27,573 nucleotides of DNA from a virus, in the IMG/VR virus record IMGVR_UViG_3300017727_000117, positions 1 to 27,573 of that record. One strand, 5' to 3'. Positions within the stretch are counted from its first letter, which is position 1; the number at the start of each line of letters is the position of its first letter. The notes under the pieces were generated by a model. The model was not told the DNA's origin. It did not search any database and saw nothing but the letters and a program-made list of their open reading frames with translations. Below, one piece after another: positions 14,624 through 21,816 of this stretch. The translations under genes and the position numbers were made by a program.

Positions 14624-14818
14624 TTAGCTGGGGTCAGCTATGGTCAGTTCGCCAGCTTCTACCATATCCATTATTTCGTTGTATGAATCACGGCTGGTAT
14701 CAATAGGAATGTGTTTGTACCTAGTGCCGCCAGCACCATCTGTGCCTAGATTTAACTCAATGTGAGTTTTAGTTTCACCATCTTCAGCGTACAAATACTT
14801 TGCGCTAACTATATTCAT
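14624..14818 (-). CDS. Small conserved-looking protein of the fibre region (64 aa)
   Basis: A 64-residue acidic protein (MNIVSAKYLYAEDGETKTHI, RYKHIPIDTSRDSYNEIMDM, VEAGELTIADPS). The pattern 'I.SAkY....G....i.v......vp.D...r.Y.ei...v..G.ltIad' is familiar from small proteins next to phage fibre genes and recalls XkdW-like proteins. They may be fibre chaperones or small tail parts, but no role is proven. Its ATG overlaps the stop of the 352-aa fibre gene (ATGA), so the two are translated together. Confidence 0.65.
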   Translation of the reverse strand: MNIVSAKYLYAEDGETKTHIELNLGTDGAGGTRYKHIPIDTSRDSYNEIMDMVEAGELTIADPS

Positions 14819-15873
14819 AGTTCAGCCTCCGCAATTAAATCGTAGATATACCAAGCATTATCGTCACTATCATAAAGCTGAACATGTCCTGCGTTGCTAT
14901 AATTCGCAGAAGTTGCCCCGCTATTTGCTGAATATGTCAAATCTGGATTTTCCCGCATCATCACAGGATATTGATATCTAACAAATGCAGCATTGCTGCC
15001 ATATCTACTGGAATAGATGCGTGTAGAACCAGCGGCGTCCTCGCCTATATTACCATCGCCATATCTAGCTTGAGTAAAGGTGTACCTCTGACACCTAGCC
15101 AACTCATCATTATAGCTACGGTGTTCAAACGGCGTGGCTTCGCCTATTTCAAACTGTACGCCTGTGATGTATAGAGTTGCACTAGCATTTTCAGGTAAAT
15201 AAACACTGTTTGGGGCTAATCGGTATGTGCTAGAGGTAGTCCACTCATTTAATGTACCTGTTTCAGCATCACTACCAACACCTATTAGCCATTCGATTCT
15301 AGTTCCAAGACTGTTACTATCCCTTTCATTGCCGCCAACGGTCGGGCCAGTCACAGTTATTGTTTTTTTCTCCCAAGTGTCTGCCGAATCAATCGTGTAA
15401 TTTGTATAGTAATAGTAACTTACAATGCTGCCACCAGAACCGCCATAATGTGCGAACGAAAAACCATAAGTACCTGTGATACTACCTTTTACCCAAAACG
15501 ACAAAGTACAGGTTTTAGCTGCGGAGGTACCCCAGTCTAAATGAAATGTGTTTTGTTTTTCTAATAAAGTATAAAACTGATGCCTGTTACTTTCACTCGT
15601 TGGCTGTGATGCTTGAGTGACTGTTGTTATCTTAGAAGCATATCTAAAACCTTGTCCTAACGGAGCATCTTCAACTTGAGCGTGAGAAAAATCTCCGCCG
15701 CCACTTCCGTCTATATCTGATTTGAATCGATCTACAGAAAGATATGAAGCAGTGGTAGTTGCAGTACCCCCCGCCGCACCACGCTGTGCCACGTTTTGTG
15801 CGCCATTGATAATCATATTTCTTGCGCCAGTATATTGTTCTTGCGAGGCTGGTAGTATCTTTGAAAGTGCCAT
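14815..15873 (-). CDS. Putative tail fibre / carbohydrate-binding receptor protein (352 aa)
   Basis: Starts MALSKILPASQEQYTGARNM and IINGAQNVAQRG, a known opening of phage fibre proteins that carry a carbohydrate-binding jelly roll. The middle shows SVDRFKSDIDGSG, then TCTLSFWVKGSITGTYGFSF and later LYITGVQFEIGEATPFEHRS, the classic 'vqlE.G..aTpFe.R' motif of this family. ELARCQRYTFTQARYGDGNI follows and a C-terminal beta domain ends IYDLIAEAEL. It probably binds cell-surface glycans. The start overlaps the preceding stop as TAATG, and the stop overlaps the next start. Confidence 0.82.
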   Translation of the reverse strand: MALSKILPASQEQYTGARNMIINGAQNVAQRGAAGGTATTTASYLSVDRFKSDIDGSGGGDFSHAQVEDAPLGQGFRYASKITTVTQASQPTSESNRHQFYTLLEKQNTFHLDWGTSAAKTCTLSFWVKGSITGTYGFSFAHYGGSGGSIVSYYYYTNYTIDSADTWEKKTITVTGPTVGGNERDSNSLGTRIEWLIGVGSDAETGTLNEWTTSSTYRLAPNSVYLPENASATLYITGVQFEIGEATPFEHRSYNDELARCQRYTFTQARYGDGNIGEDAAGSTRIYSSRYGSNAAFVRYQYPVMMRENPDLTYSANSGATSANYSNAGHVQLYDSDDNAWYIYDLIAEAEL

Positions 15874-16739
15874 TACACGTTCCCCAATCTGACAAAGACG
15901 ATGTTTGTTAAACTTACTGTTGAACTGCCTTTGATTGTGGTTCCAGTAAAAATGTTATTTGTAATACTCTCCATGTAGCGTAATCGAAATGTAGATGTGT
16001 CAGACACCTTGAACATAAATGTGTTGCCAATGGTTGCCCCATAATCTGAAGTGCCAACGTATTCCCAACACTGTGCGCGAGTATTATAGTTACTACCGCT
16101 GTCAGTGGAGATTTGTATTGCAGGGTCAAAAGCATCATTGCCACTCGCACCCTTAACAACTAAAGTCCAAGACGCCGTATAAATGCCAGTCTGACTACAA
16201 CTGAACACTCCTGAACTTTCAGACCAGTATGAGTTTATTGCTTGGTAGTCTGTGTCGTTTTCTTCCCACCCTGTAAGCACAGTAGGTGAAGTACCAGAAC
16301 CTATTTTATCTGCTGTAAGTCTAAATTCTTGCGCTGATGTAGTTACAGGCATATTTACCAGACCACTTGCATCAATCGTCATTGCAGTGGTGGTGCCTGA
16401 ACTATCTTTGATTGTGCCAACAGAAACCGCACCACTGAAGGTGCCTGTGGTCGATTCCAGAGGTTGGTCAGATGGATGTGTGACCGTCTGTACTGCTTTA
16501 CCTTGGAACACTACATAGAAGTCATCAGTGCTGGCTACATTGCCAGTCATAGTCAAGGTGTTGCCAGACACGTTGTAAGCGACTGATGGTTCCTGACGGA
16601 CGTTGTTCACAAAGACTTCGATCTCACGTTCATTAGCAACACTATGCGTCAGCGTGTATGTGGTGCCGCCAGTACCAGTGATCGTCTGCTTATCGAATGA
16701 CGTAAAGGCAGTCTGGACTGTGTTTCCTATGTGTCCCAT
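15873..16739 (-). CDS. Tail fibre protein with base domain and C1q-like tip (288 aa)
   Basis: The N-terminal ~90 residues are a tail-attachment-like domain (MGHIGNTVQTAFTSFDKQTI, then REIEVFVNNVRQEPSVAYNV and DDFYVVFQGKAVQTV), typical of marine podovirus fibres. A linker follows at about 108-132 (VGTIKDSSGTTTAMTIDASG), the same motif that begins the stand-alone tip genes downstream. The C-terminal half is C1q-like (AQEFRLTADKIG, SGVFSCSQTGIYTASWTLVV, ending NIVFVRLGNV). So this is a one-chain version of what the neighbouring genes carry in separate pieces. It lies in the fibre operon with TAATG coupling to the next gene. Confidence 0.8.
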   Translation of the reverse strand: MGHIGNTVQTAFTSFDKQTITGTGGTTYTLTHSVANEREIEVFVNNVRQEPSVAYNVSGNTLTMTGNVASTDDFYVVFQGKAVQTVTHPSDQPLESTTGTFSGAVSVGTIKDSSGTTTAMTIDASGLVNMPVTTSAQEFRLTADKIGSGTSPTVLTGWEENDTDYQAINSYWSESSGVFSCSQTGIYTASWTLVVKGASGNDAFDPAIQISTDSGSNYNTRAQCWEYVGTSDYGATIGNTFMFKVSDTSTFRLRYMESITNNIFTGTTIKGSSTVSLTNIVFVRLGNV

Positions 16740-16747
16740 GACTGCAC

Positions 16748-17086
16748 CTATTCGCTAATTTCTTGTACGACCGAAACAGTCACATCTATCGATGCTGCGG
16801 TGTCGCTCTGGACATACAATCGGTCTGCGTCTGTCACCACGATCTTTGAGCCACCATCGATTAACTCAAGTGACGATCCAGCCGGAATGGGGGCATTTAG
16901 AACAAGCGATACGTCATCTGTGCCATTGTTGATGTAGGCTGATGCCATGACCATATTGCTGGTCACATTAGCCATGCGGATACTAATAATCGTGTGATAT
17001 CCGGTCGGAAAGTTCGCTGCATCAGGGATGTCAGCCGCGGTCACTCCCACTGCGTTTAAATGGTATCTTCTAAAGTTTTGTGCCAT
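16748..17086 (-). CDS. Small beta-rich structural protein of the fibre region (112 aa)
   Basis: A compact beta protein without cysteines or membrane segments: MAQNFRRYHLNAVGVTAADI, then HTIISIRMANVTSNMVMASA, PIPAGSSLELIDGGSKIVVT and a final strand rich in Val (SIDVTVSVVQEISE). This layout (trimming of anion-like 'ip.G.slel....k.vl..gD.l.v.s' strands) is common in small phage proteins encoded beside fibres, sometimes annotated as minor tail or structural proteins. The exact role is unknown. AGGA lies upstream of its ATG, 10 bases after the large fibre gene. Confidence 0.68.
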   Translation of the reverse strand: MAQNFRRYHLNAVGVTAADIPDAANFPTGYHTIISIRMANVTSNMVMASAYINNGTDDVSLVLNAPIPAGSSLELIDGGSKIVVTDADRLYVQSDTAASIDVTVSVVQEISE

Positions 17087-17095
17087 CTCTATGTC

Positions 17096-18250
17096 CTATA
17101 GTGCGATTGCCATTGCTGTGCTGAAGCCTTTAGTCGCAAAGTTTGTTGTATCTTCTGCGACATTATTCCAGCCGGAGAATGAACGAACACGCATTACGTT
17201 GTTTGTGCTATCGAAGTACAAGTCGCCAACATTGACTGAGCCACCATTGTCGTTGAGCTGGTAGTTCTCAGCAGTGGTGTCGTTAGTGAATGACCCGTAG
17301 TAGACATCGACGAAGTCTTTAGCTGAGTTAGCTGCTTGGTTCGCCCAATACTTTGCTGAGTATTCAGCGGTTACACCAGAGCCTGTTACGGCTGTGTCTC
17401 TATCAAAGCTGCCGCCGCCACCCAATGCCCACTGCTTCGCGCTACCATTGAGGGCAGACAACGTGCCAGCCGCGTAAGACTTAGCTGAGTGTTCTGTTCC
17501 ATCAACTGTAGTAGCTTTTGTAGCCCAGTCTTTAGCTGGCCCTGCGCCAGCAGTAGTTGTTACACCAGTCCCACCGATAGCCCACGCTTTTGCAGCGTAC
17601 TCAGTGCTATCAACGATGCCTGTCGTTTGTGACGCCCACTGCTGCGCTAGTGTGTTGCTTGAGGCGGCATTGGTCGCGCTGGTTGCGGCATTAGAGGCGG
17701 CTGTGGAGGCTGTAGCCGCATCAGCGGCGGTAGACACAGAGTCAGCGGCAGTGGCTGCGGCATCCAGTCCGGTCTGCACACGATCATTAGCCGTGGCTAC
17801 ACGATCTGCGGCTGTTGCAGTGGAATCTGATGAGGTGCTTGAAGAATTAGATGCAGCCGAAGCGGCACTGGCGGCAGCGTTCGTCTCGCTTGTTGCGGCA
17901 TTTGTCGCGCTTGTGGATGCGGCAGACGCGCTAGTCGAGGCATTAGCTTCGCTTGTCGAGCTATTAGTCTCGCTTGTAGAAGAATTAGCCTCGCTGGTTG
18001 CGGCTGCTGCCGCGCTGGCCGCACTGCTGGTCTCTGCTGTTGATGTAGATGCGGCTGATTGCTGGGCATTACTGGCGTGGCTGTTTGCTGTATCTCTGGC
18101 GTTTTCAGCGGCTGTCTGGGCGGCTTCTGCTGCTGTCTGGGCGGCTTCTGCTGCTGTTTGGGCTGCTTGGGCTGCTTCTACAGATTCAGCAAATGTGGTC
18201 TGGAGAGTCGCAGAAGTGCCAGTGTTTTTAAAGAAGCTAGTTGATGCCAT
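17096..18250 (-). CDS. Long Ala/Ser/Thr-rich tail fibre shaft protein (384 aa)
   Basis: The first gene of the fibre block. After a short head (MASTSFFKNTGTSATLQTTF) residues 26-205 are low-complexity Ala/Ser/Thr/Glu with repeats of AAQTAAE and ATSETNAAAS type, the pattern of phage fibre shafts that form trimeric coiled or helical rods. Repeated 'AKxWA' units follow at 210-310 (STEYAAKAWAIGGTG, AKDWATKATTVDGTEHSAKS, AEYSAKYWANQAANS). The C-terminal domain from about 312 (DVYYGSFTNDTTAENYQLND, VGDLYFDSTNNVMRVRSFSG, WNN) is a known fibre end module. GGAG lies before the ATG. It probably forms the main shaft to which other fibre parts attach. Confidence 0.88.
   Translation of the reverse strand: MASTSFFKNTGTSATLQTTFAESVEAAQAAQTAAEAAQTAAEAAQTAAENARDTANSHASNAQQSAASTSTAETSSAASAAAAATSEANSSTSETNSSTSEANASTSASAASTSATNAATSETNAAASAASAASNSSSTSSDSTATAADRVATANDRVQTGLDAAATAADSVSTAADAATASTAASNAATSATNAASSNTLAQQWASQTTGIVDSTEYAAKAWAIGGTGVTTTAGAGPAKDWATKATTVDGTEHSAKSYAAGTLSALNGSAKQWALGGGGSFDRDTAVTGSGVTAEYSAKYWANQAANSAKDFVDVYYGSFTNDTTAENYQLNDNGGSVNVGDLYFDSTNNVMRVRSFSGWNNVAEDTTNFATKGFSTAMAIAL
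18111..18173 (-). repeat. 21-bp tandem repeat inside the fibre shaft gene
   Basis: Two perfect adjacent copies of a 21-base unit (18111-18131 and 18132-18152, + strand GCTGTCTGGGCGGCTTCTGC plus T) and one degenerate third copy (18153-18173). They encode the repeated AAQTAAE heptad near the N terminus of the 384-aa shaft protein. Whole-heptad units keep the reading frame if the number changes. Confidence 0.85.
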
Positions 18251-18261
18251 GTAACACTCCG

Positions 18262-18894
18262 CTAGTTAGTATTGTAAGAAGACTGATAATCTGTGTAAGT
18301 GTAGGCTGGCTGTATTTGCTGGGTGCCGCCATTCATTTCCTGATCATTTGCTTGCTCTTGCATTTCTGTAAGAAACTGCATGAACTTTTGCTCAAACAAG
18401 CCACCACGCTCATCCAAGTAGTAGTCGGCTGCAAAGGTCAAAGCGGAGTAGATGATTAGGTCAGAACCGACCTGTGCTAAGTTGTTTTCATCTGTATTTG
18501 CTGTCATGGCTGGAAACTCAGCATAATAATACAGAACTAGATTGCCTGACGTTGGCTGTGGATGAACGAGCAAGTTACTTTGTTGCCGAGTGAACGTGGT
18601 TGGATTGCCAGCTATCGGACTTGTTGCTACCGCACGGTGCTTAGACATCGGTATCCGTGTTAGCTCGTTGTCGTCATAGTAAAGGCTGATGATCTCTAAG
18701 AAATCATTTGGCAAAGTAAATGAGCCAGTTTGTCCAGACACAGCGTAGGTGGTGATGCTCTCGTTCAAAGGTGTTCGCAGGTTGCGTTGTATCCGAGCTA
18801 TGCCTTGGTCAATGAAAGTTGTAGTTAGGGCCGCTGTGATATCGTTGCGGTTCAGCAGATCATTGAAATGGCTTTTGATGTCACCGTAGTTCAT
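18262..18894 (-). CDS. Head-tail adaptor protein, SU10-like
   Basis: A 210-aa protein whose N-terminal helical half (MNYGDIKSHFNDLLNRNDIT, DQGIARIQRNLRTPLNES) and following strand set (GSFTLPNDFLEIISLYYDDN, ELTRIPMSKHRAVATSP) match the SU10 adaptor family that closes the portal and joins the tail. LVLYYYAEFPAMTANTDENN, then ALTFAADYYLDERGGLFEQK form the later strand and helix, and a disordered Gln/Tyr/Asn-rich end completes it. It fits the position between head and fibre genes and the SU10-like capsid and portal seen upstream. The family call is from memory of the motif pattern. Confidence 0.8.
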   Translation of the reverse strand: MNYGDIKSHFNDLLNRNDITAALTTTFIDQGIARIQRNLRTPLNESITTYAVSGQTGSFTLPNDFLEIISLYYDDNELTRIPMSKHRAVATSPIAGNPTTFTRQQSNLLVHPQPTSGNLVLYYYAEFPAMTANTDENNLAQVGSDLIIYSALTFAADYYLDERGGLFEQKFMQFLTEMQEQANDQEMNGGTQQIQPAYTYTDYQSSYNTN

Positions 18895-18897
18895 TGG

Positions 18898-19059
18898 CTA
18901 TGCCTTTCTAGGCTTCTTTGCTGTCTTTGCAGCTTTCCGAAAGTTCGCTGCTGTTGGTGCGCCACGACTTCCTGTCTTACGCATCTTCTCTCCGCTGCCA
19001 GCGGCTATCCGAGCACGTTTCGCATGGATGTTGGCGTATAATCCTCGTTTACCAGCCAT
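18898..19059 (-). CDS. Tiny very basic protein (53 aa)
   Basis: A 53-residue Lys/Arg/Ala protein beginning MAGKRGLYANIHAKRARIAA and continuing with GSGEKMRKTGSRGAPTAANF and a basic tail. This sequence type recurs in the head-tail region of marine phage genomes as I remember them, with no proven role. Its start overlaps the stop of the 44-aa gene (TAATG), and it ends 3 bases before the adaptor start. The strong positive charge suggests binding to DNA or to acidic protein surfaces. Confidence 0.72.
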   Translation of the reverse strand: MAGKRGLYANIHAKRARIAAGSGEKMRKTGSRGAPTAANFRKAAKTAKKPRKA

Positions 19060-19193
19060 TATGATTTCCTCGGTATTTTGTTTCTCTTTTTGTCTAACCT
19101 GCTTGCTGCCGGACTTACTTTCTTGGCGGCAACCTTGGCGGCAGCCATGCCTGCTTTGGTGTAAGGGTATTTTTTTCCTGCTACGTTAGGCAT
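19059..19193 (-). CDS. Tiny very basic protein (44 aa)
   Basis: A 44-residue protein (MPNVAGKKYPYTKAGMAAAK, then a Lys/Arg/Ala tail with KKVSPAASRLDKKRNK). It is linked by TAATG overlaps to the genes on both sides. 'MPNVAGKKYPYTKAGMAAA' is a recurrent small-protein motif near phage head-completion genes in my recollection. Its chemistry matches its two neighbours; the role is unknown. Confidence 0.68.
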   Translation of the reverse strand: MPNVAGKKYPYTKAGMAAAKVAAKKVSPAASRLDKKRNKIPRKS

Positions 19194-19423
19194 TATGTTC
19201 TCCGTGATTTTGTGCCACTGCATTTCCATTTCTTACGAGAAAGACGCAGAGGCGAGTTGGGATCTTTGGCAGCTTTTGGATGTTTCTTCATTTGTCCGGC
19301 TGATCGATTGCAGTAGTTGTCGCCAGCCTTCGTTCCTGCTTTGACTGTGTAGCCTTTAGCACCGTAACGAACAGTTTTGTTGCCAACCTTTTTGCTAAAC
19401 TTCTTTGAGCCTGTGTATGCCAT
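19193..19423 (-). CDS. Small basic two-cysteine protein (76 aa)
   Basis: A basic 76-residue protein. It starts MAYTGSKKFSKKVGNKTVRY and then shows GDNYCNRSAGQMKKHP and LRLSRKKWKCSGTKSRRT. The 'C.RSaG......nsp..lSR.kW.C.G..S' pattern occurs in small proteins of marine phages, with the two cysteines possibly forming a metal site with His or a disulphide. Its ATG follows the stop of the 102-aa gene directly (TAGATG). It is the largest of three consecutive basic proteins between capsid and adaptor. Function unknown. Confidence 0.7.
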   Translation of the reverse strand: MAYTGSKKFSKKVGNKTVRYGAKGYTVKAGTKAGDNYCNRSAGQMKKHPKAAKDPNSPLRLSRKKWKCSGTKSRRT

Positions 19424-19732
19424 CTAAATGCTCTTATCTGTTGCCATGAAGCCTTCTAGGTTTTCTTCTTTTAGCTTCTTAATGATGTCTTTGAACGGCA
19501 CCTTGCCAGCCATGATGTCGAAGCCTTCCTTCTGCCATTTCTCAATGATGATGGTCGGTATAGTTGCGACATGCATAAACTCGCCTTCTCTTTGAGATGC
19601 GCTTTCGTGTCGTTTGTCTTTCAGCTCATCAAGCAGTGAAGGTGCTATGTACTGACTGTCTCTTCTAACTAGACTGCCAGCTTGTTCTTCAAAGTCATTG
19701 TTGATGCCAATGAGGTCGATCTTCTTGGTCAC
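19424..19732 (-). CDS. Hypothetical protein downstream of the capsid gene (102 aa, GTG start)
   Basis: The GTG at 19732 is preceded by AAGGAG (spacing about 6) and lies just after the capsid terminator; the frame is open to 19819 but that part covers the hairpin, so the longer start is rejected. The protein (GTG)TKKIDLIGINNDFEEQAG has HESASQREGEFMHVATIPTI, then IIEKWQKEGFDIM and VPFKDIIKKLKEENLEGFMA. The 'EGEFM.VA.IP....E.W..qGFDi' pattern is common to hypothetical proteins found next to phage head genes in marine genomes. Likely a small virion or head-completion protein; this is inference from position. Confidence 0.75.
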   Translation of the reverse strand: MTKKIDLIGINNDFEEQAGSLVRRDSQYIAPSLLDELKDKRHESASQREGEFMHVATIPTIIIEKWQKEGFDIMAGKVPFKDIIKKLKEENLEGFMATDKSI

Positions 19733-19751
19733 TTGTTTCTCCTTGGAATAG

Positions 19752-19782
19752 AAAAAGCCCCCAGAGATGTCTCTGAGGGCTT
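19752..19782 (-). terminator. Rho-independent terminator after the major capsid gene
   Basis: A 13-bp stem with one mismatch (19755-19767 against 19770-19782; core GCCCTCAGAGA against TCTCTGGGGGC on the - strand) is followed by a T run on the - strand (complement of 19752-19756). It lies about 76 bases beyond the capsid stop and just before the GTG of the 102-aa gene. It should stop part of the transcripts, so capsid and scaffold mRNA would exceed mRNA for the downstream tail genes. Confidence 0.88.
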
Positions 19783-19791
19783 GTGTTAGGC

Positions 19792-19842
19792 GTGAGGGGC
19801 AACGTGGAAAGGAGAGCAAAAGCCACGCCGTGCTCCCCTCAC
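19792..19842 (-). other. Extended stem in the capsid 3' untranslated region
   Basis: Inverted repeat arms GTGAGGGG (19792-19799) and CCCCTCAC (19835-19842), with an inner pair CGTGG (19803-19807) and CCACG (19823-19827). It lies between the capsid stop (19859) and the terminator and codes for nothing on the - strand. It may stabilise the 3' end of capsid mRNA. Confidence 0.6.
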
Positions 19843-19858
19843 TCCTATTTGCTGCTAC

Positions 19859-20752
19859 TTAGCTAAGACCAGTAATCTGACCAGAGCCTTTCGGGTTCTT
19901 GTGCATGAGGCCGAGTTCCCCGACAACCATATGGGTGTCAGAGTCGCCTGTCTTTGCCAACAGTGTACGCTTGAACGGACGTAGTACCGCTGTGCGCCAC
20001 ATTGATGGATCTAACAAGAACATGTGTGTAGACATTTGGTGGCGGTTAAGAGTCACACGGTATTCGCCGAAGGGCGAAATGTACAGATTCACGGAATTTG
20101 TGAGTGTTGTAGTTCCGTCGTTGAACTCGCGTGACCGTCCCGCACTGCCCGTGAAGCCTGAAATGATCAGGGAATCTGCGGGCTTACACATGATGACTGA
20201 AGGCTCACCGCCTGCCTCATAGACAGCTTGCATGTTTACAAGCATCTGGGCTTCTGTGAGGGCATCTGTGGCGTTTGCTCCTTGATCTGTCGAAACTGAT
20301 GCGTCGATCAGTTGATCAGCAGATGCCATTTCACGAGCCGTTGTGGCGTCACCAGCCGCTGTTGCATTGGAAGCACCAACAAACGCAAATTCTACGTCTT
20401 TTTTGATTTCTTTCAATGCCTTAGACAGTTGGTATGCAGTCTCTTTAGCCCTACCGTAAGCCTTTACAGCATCAGCGGTGGCTGAAACTGCGAAGGTCTT
20501 TTGTAGGATTTGTGTGTTCCCAGTGATCATCACTGTTGGGATGGCTGTGCCAGCAGATGCTGTGAAGCCCTCAAGCTGCGCGTTTGAGGCTGCGCTGGCA
20601 AGAGTATCCGTCATGTATTGATACTGACGAGCATGAACTTTCTCTGCTTTGATCATGCTGTACATAGGTGTATCGGTTGGAGTGATGTCGCTAATGATGT
20701 TTGATACATCTTCAGCTAAGCCAATTTGTTCGTAGGTCTTATATATGGCCAC
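19859..20752 (-). CDS. Major capsid protein, SU10-type (DUF5309-like)
   Basis: Forms the icosahedral shell. The 297-aa sequence shows the SU10 major head protein pattern, not that of T7 gp10: an N-terminal arm (EDVSNIISDITPTDTPMYSM, IKAEKVHARQYQYMTDTLAS, A..NA..EGF), an E-loop-like ITGNTQILQKTFAVSATADA, the spine helix around ELAYQLSKALKEIKKDVEFA-type residues (100-125), then VIMCKPADSLIISGF and FGEYRVTLNRHQMSTHMFLL with LDPSMWRTAVLRPFKRTLLA and a final GELGLMHKNPKG. The start is GTG at 20752 with AAAAGGAA upstream (spacing about 8), unusual for such a highly made protein. It follows the scaffold gene and precedes a strong terminator. Confidence 0.9.
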   Translation of the reverse strand: MAIYKTYEQIGLAEDVSNIISDITPTDTPMYSMIKAEKVHARQYQYMTDTLASAASNAQLEGFTASAGTAIPTVMITGNTQILQKTFAVSATADAVKAYGRAKETAYQLSKALKEIKKDVEFAFVGASNATAAGDATTAREMASADQLIDASVSTDQGANATDALTEAQMLVNMQAVYEAGGEPSVIMCKPADSLIISGFTGSAGRSREFNDGTTTLTNSVNLYISPFGEYRVTLNRHQMSTHMFLLDPSMWRTAVLRPFKRTLLAKTGDSDTHMVVGELGLMHKNPKGSGQITGLS

Positions 20753-20774
20753 TTTATTGTTCCTTTTCAGTTAC

Positions 20775-21812
20775 TTATGGGTTTTCTACTTCCCAGTTTC
20801 CAAGAATTGCAGCAGCTATATCATCTAAGTCTCGCCCACCATTAGCGACCATCTTTTGCCTAGCTTTCTCAGCCGTAGCCTTGGATGATGCGTTCTTGTC
20901 GGGTGATTTCTTAGTTCTAAGAACCTTTGCTTTGGCAGCAGTCTTTTTCTTCTTAGTCAAAGCTACCTGTTTGCCGCCATCATATAGTCGAGCCTTGTTA
21001 ATTAACTTGATAACATTTGGATCGACGTACTGATCGACAGCCTCTTTTGGTAAGCCTTGAGAGACTGCATAGCTTCTTATGTCGTCATAGAGCTTGTTGC
21101 TCCAATCAGGTAAGTCTTCTTGTAAGATCTTTACACACTCTTGAGCTGCTTTCTGCTGCTGCTGTGTGTTCTGTTCTTTCAAGTCTTTATAAAAAGCATC
21201 TGCTTCTTGTTCCAGAAACTTCACCTCGTCTTGCGCGGCTGCTGCTTCTTTCCTAAGTTGTGCAAAGTCTTCCGTTTCCATAGTTTTGCTGGCAACGAGC
21301 ATATCCACTTCAGCGTAAGGCTTGAGCTTCTCATGAGCACGTTGCAACATCTTCTGGATGACGATGTGGTTCTTTTCAATAGCTGTTTCAGCTTCTTTTC
21401 GCTGTTCAGCAACTTGCTGAGACTTTTGAGTGAGACTAGCTTCTTGACCAGCCAATCGTTTAAGTGACGCAACAGATACCATCTTTGATTCACCATTGAC
21501 GAAAACTTCCACTTCAGTTTCGTCAGACACCGTAGCGGCTTCTTCGCCATCTTCGTCATCTTCTGAATCATCAGCTTCATCTTCGTCGGTTTCCTCTTCT
21601 TCGTCTGGGTCTGTTTCTTCATCTTCACTTTCGGTGGCGTCTTCTATCTCTTCTTCCTCAAGAACATCCTCTGTCTCTTCATTTGGATCATCTTGAGTTG
21701 CCTCTGCCTCATCTTCTGATAGCTCTTCAGCGTCGTCCCATTTAGCAAGGATGGCATCTTCGATATCGAGGGGCTTGCCCTCATTTAAGTTGGTTTCTTG
21801 CACGTCTGACAT
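20775..21812 (-). CDS. Capsid scaffolding protein
   Basis: Directs capsid assembly and is then lost. With ATG at 21812 (GAGGGTG upstream; the frame is open to 21848 without a ribosome site) it is 345 aa. Residues about 28-101 are extremely acidic (runs of Glu/Asp such as EEEETDEDEADDSEDDEDGE). A coiled-coil region spans about 125-240 (LTQKSQQVAEQRKEAETAIE, FLEQEADAFYKDLKEQ). The C terminus is Lys-rich (TKKKKTAAKAKVLRTKKSPD) and ends with a short hydrophobic helix (DLDDIAAAILGNWEVENP). Acidic head, coiled middle and basic C-terminal helix directly upstream of the capsid gene are the standard signs of a scaffold. Confidence 0.88.
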   Translation of the reverse strand: MSDVQETNLNEGKPLDIEDAILAKWDDAEELSEDEAEATQDDPNEETEDVLEEEEIEDATESEDEETDPDEEEETDEDEADDSEDDEDGEEAATVSDETEVEVFVNGESKMVSVASLKRLAGQEASLTQKSQQVAEQRKEAETAIEKNHIVIQKMLQRAHEKLKPYAEVDMLVASKTMETEDFAQLRKEAAAAQDEVKFLEQEADAFYKDLKEQNTQQQQKAAQECVKILQEDLPDWSNKLYDDIRSYAVSQGLPKEAVDQYVDPNVIKLINKARLYDGGKQVALTKKKKTAAKAKVLRTKKSPDKNASSKATAEKARQKMVANGGRDLDDIAAAILGNWEVENP

Positions 21813-21816
21813 GGTG

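Noticed and set aside
17604-18254. 216-aa open frame on the + strand opposite the fibre shaft gene
   Set aside because: Its Ala/Val/Ser-rich sequence is the mirror of the repetitive shaft codons on the - strand; it has no ribosome site and lies inside a clearly real gene.
19733-19819. Longer N terminus for the 102-aa protein
   Set aside because: The extension would translate through the capsid terminator hairpin, while the GTG at 19732 has a good AAGGAG site.
21496-21696. Ser-rich 66-aa open frame on the + strand
   Set aside because: It is the complement of the Glu/Asp run of the scaffold gene; serine codons simply result from reading GAA/GAT on the other strand.
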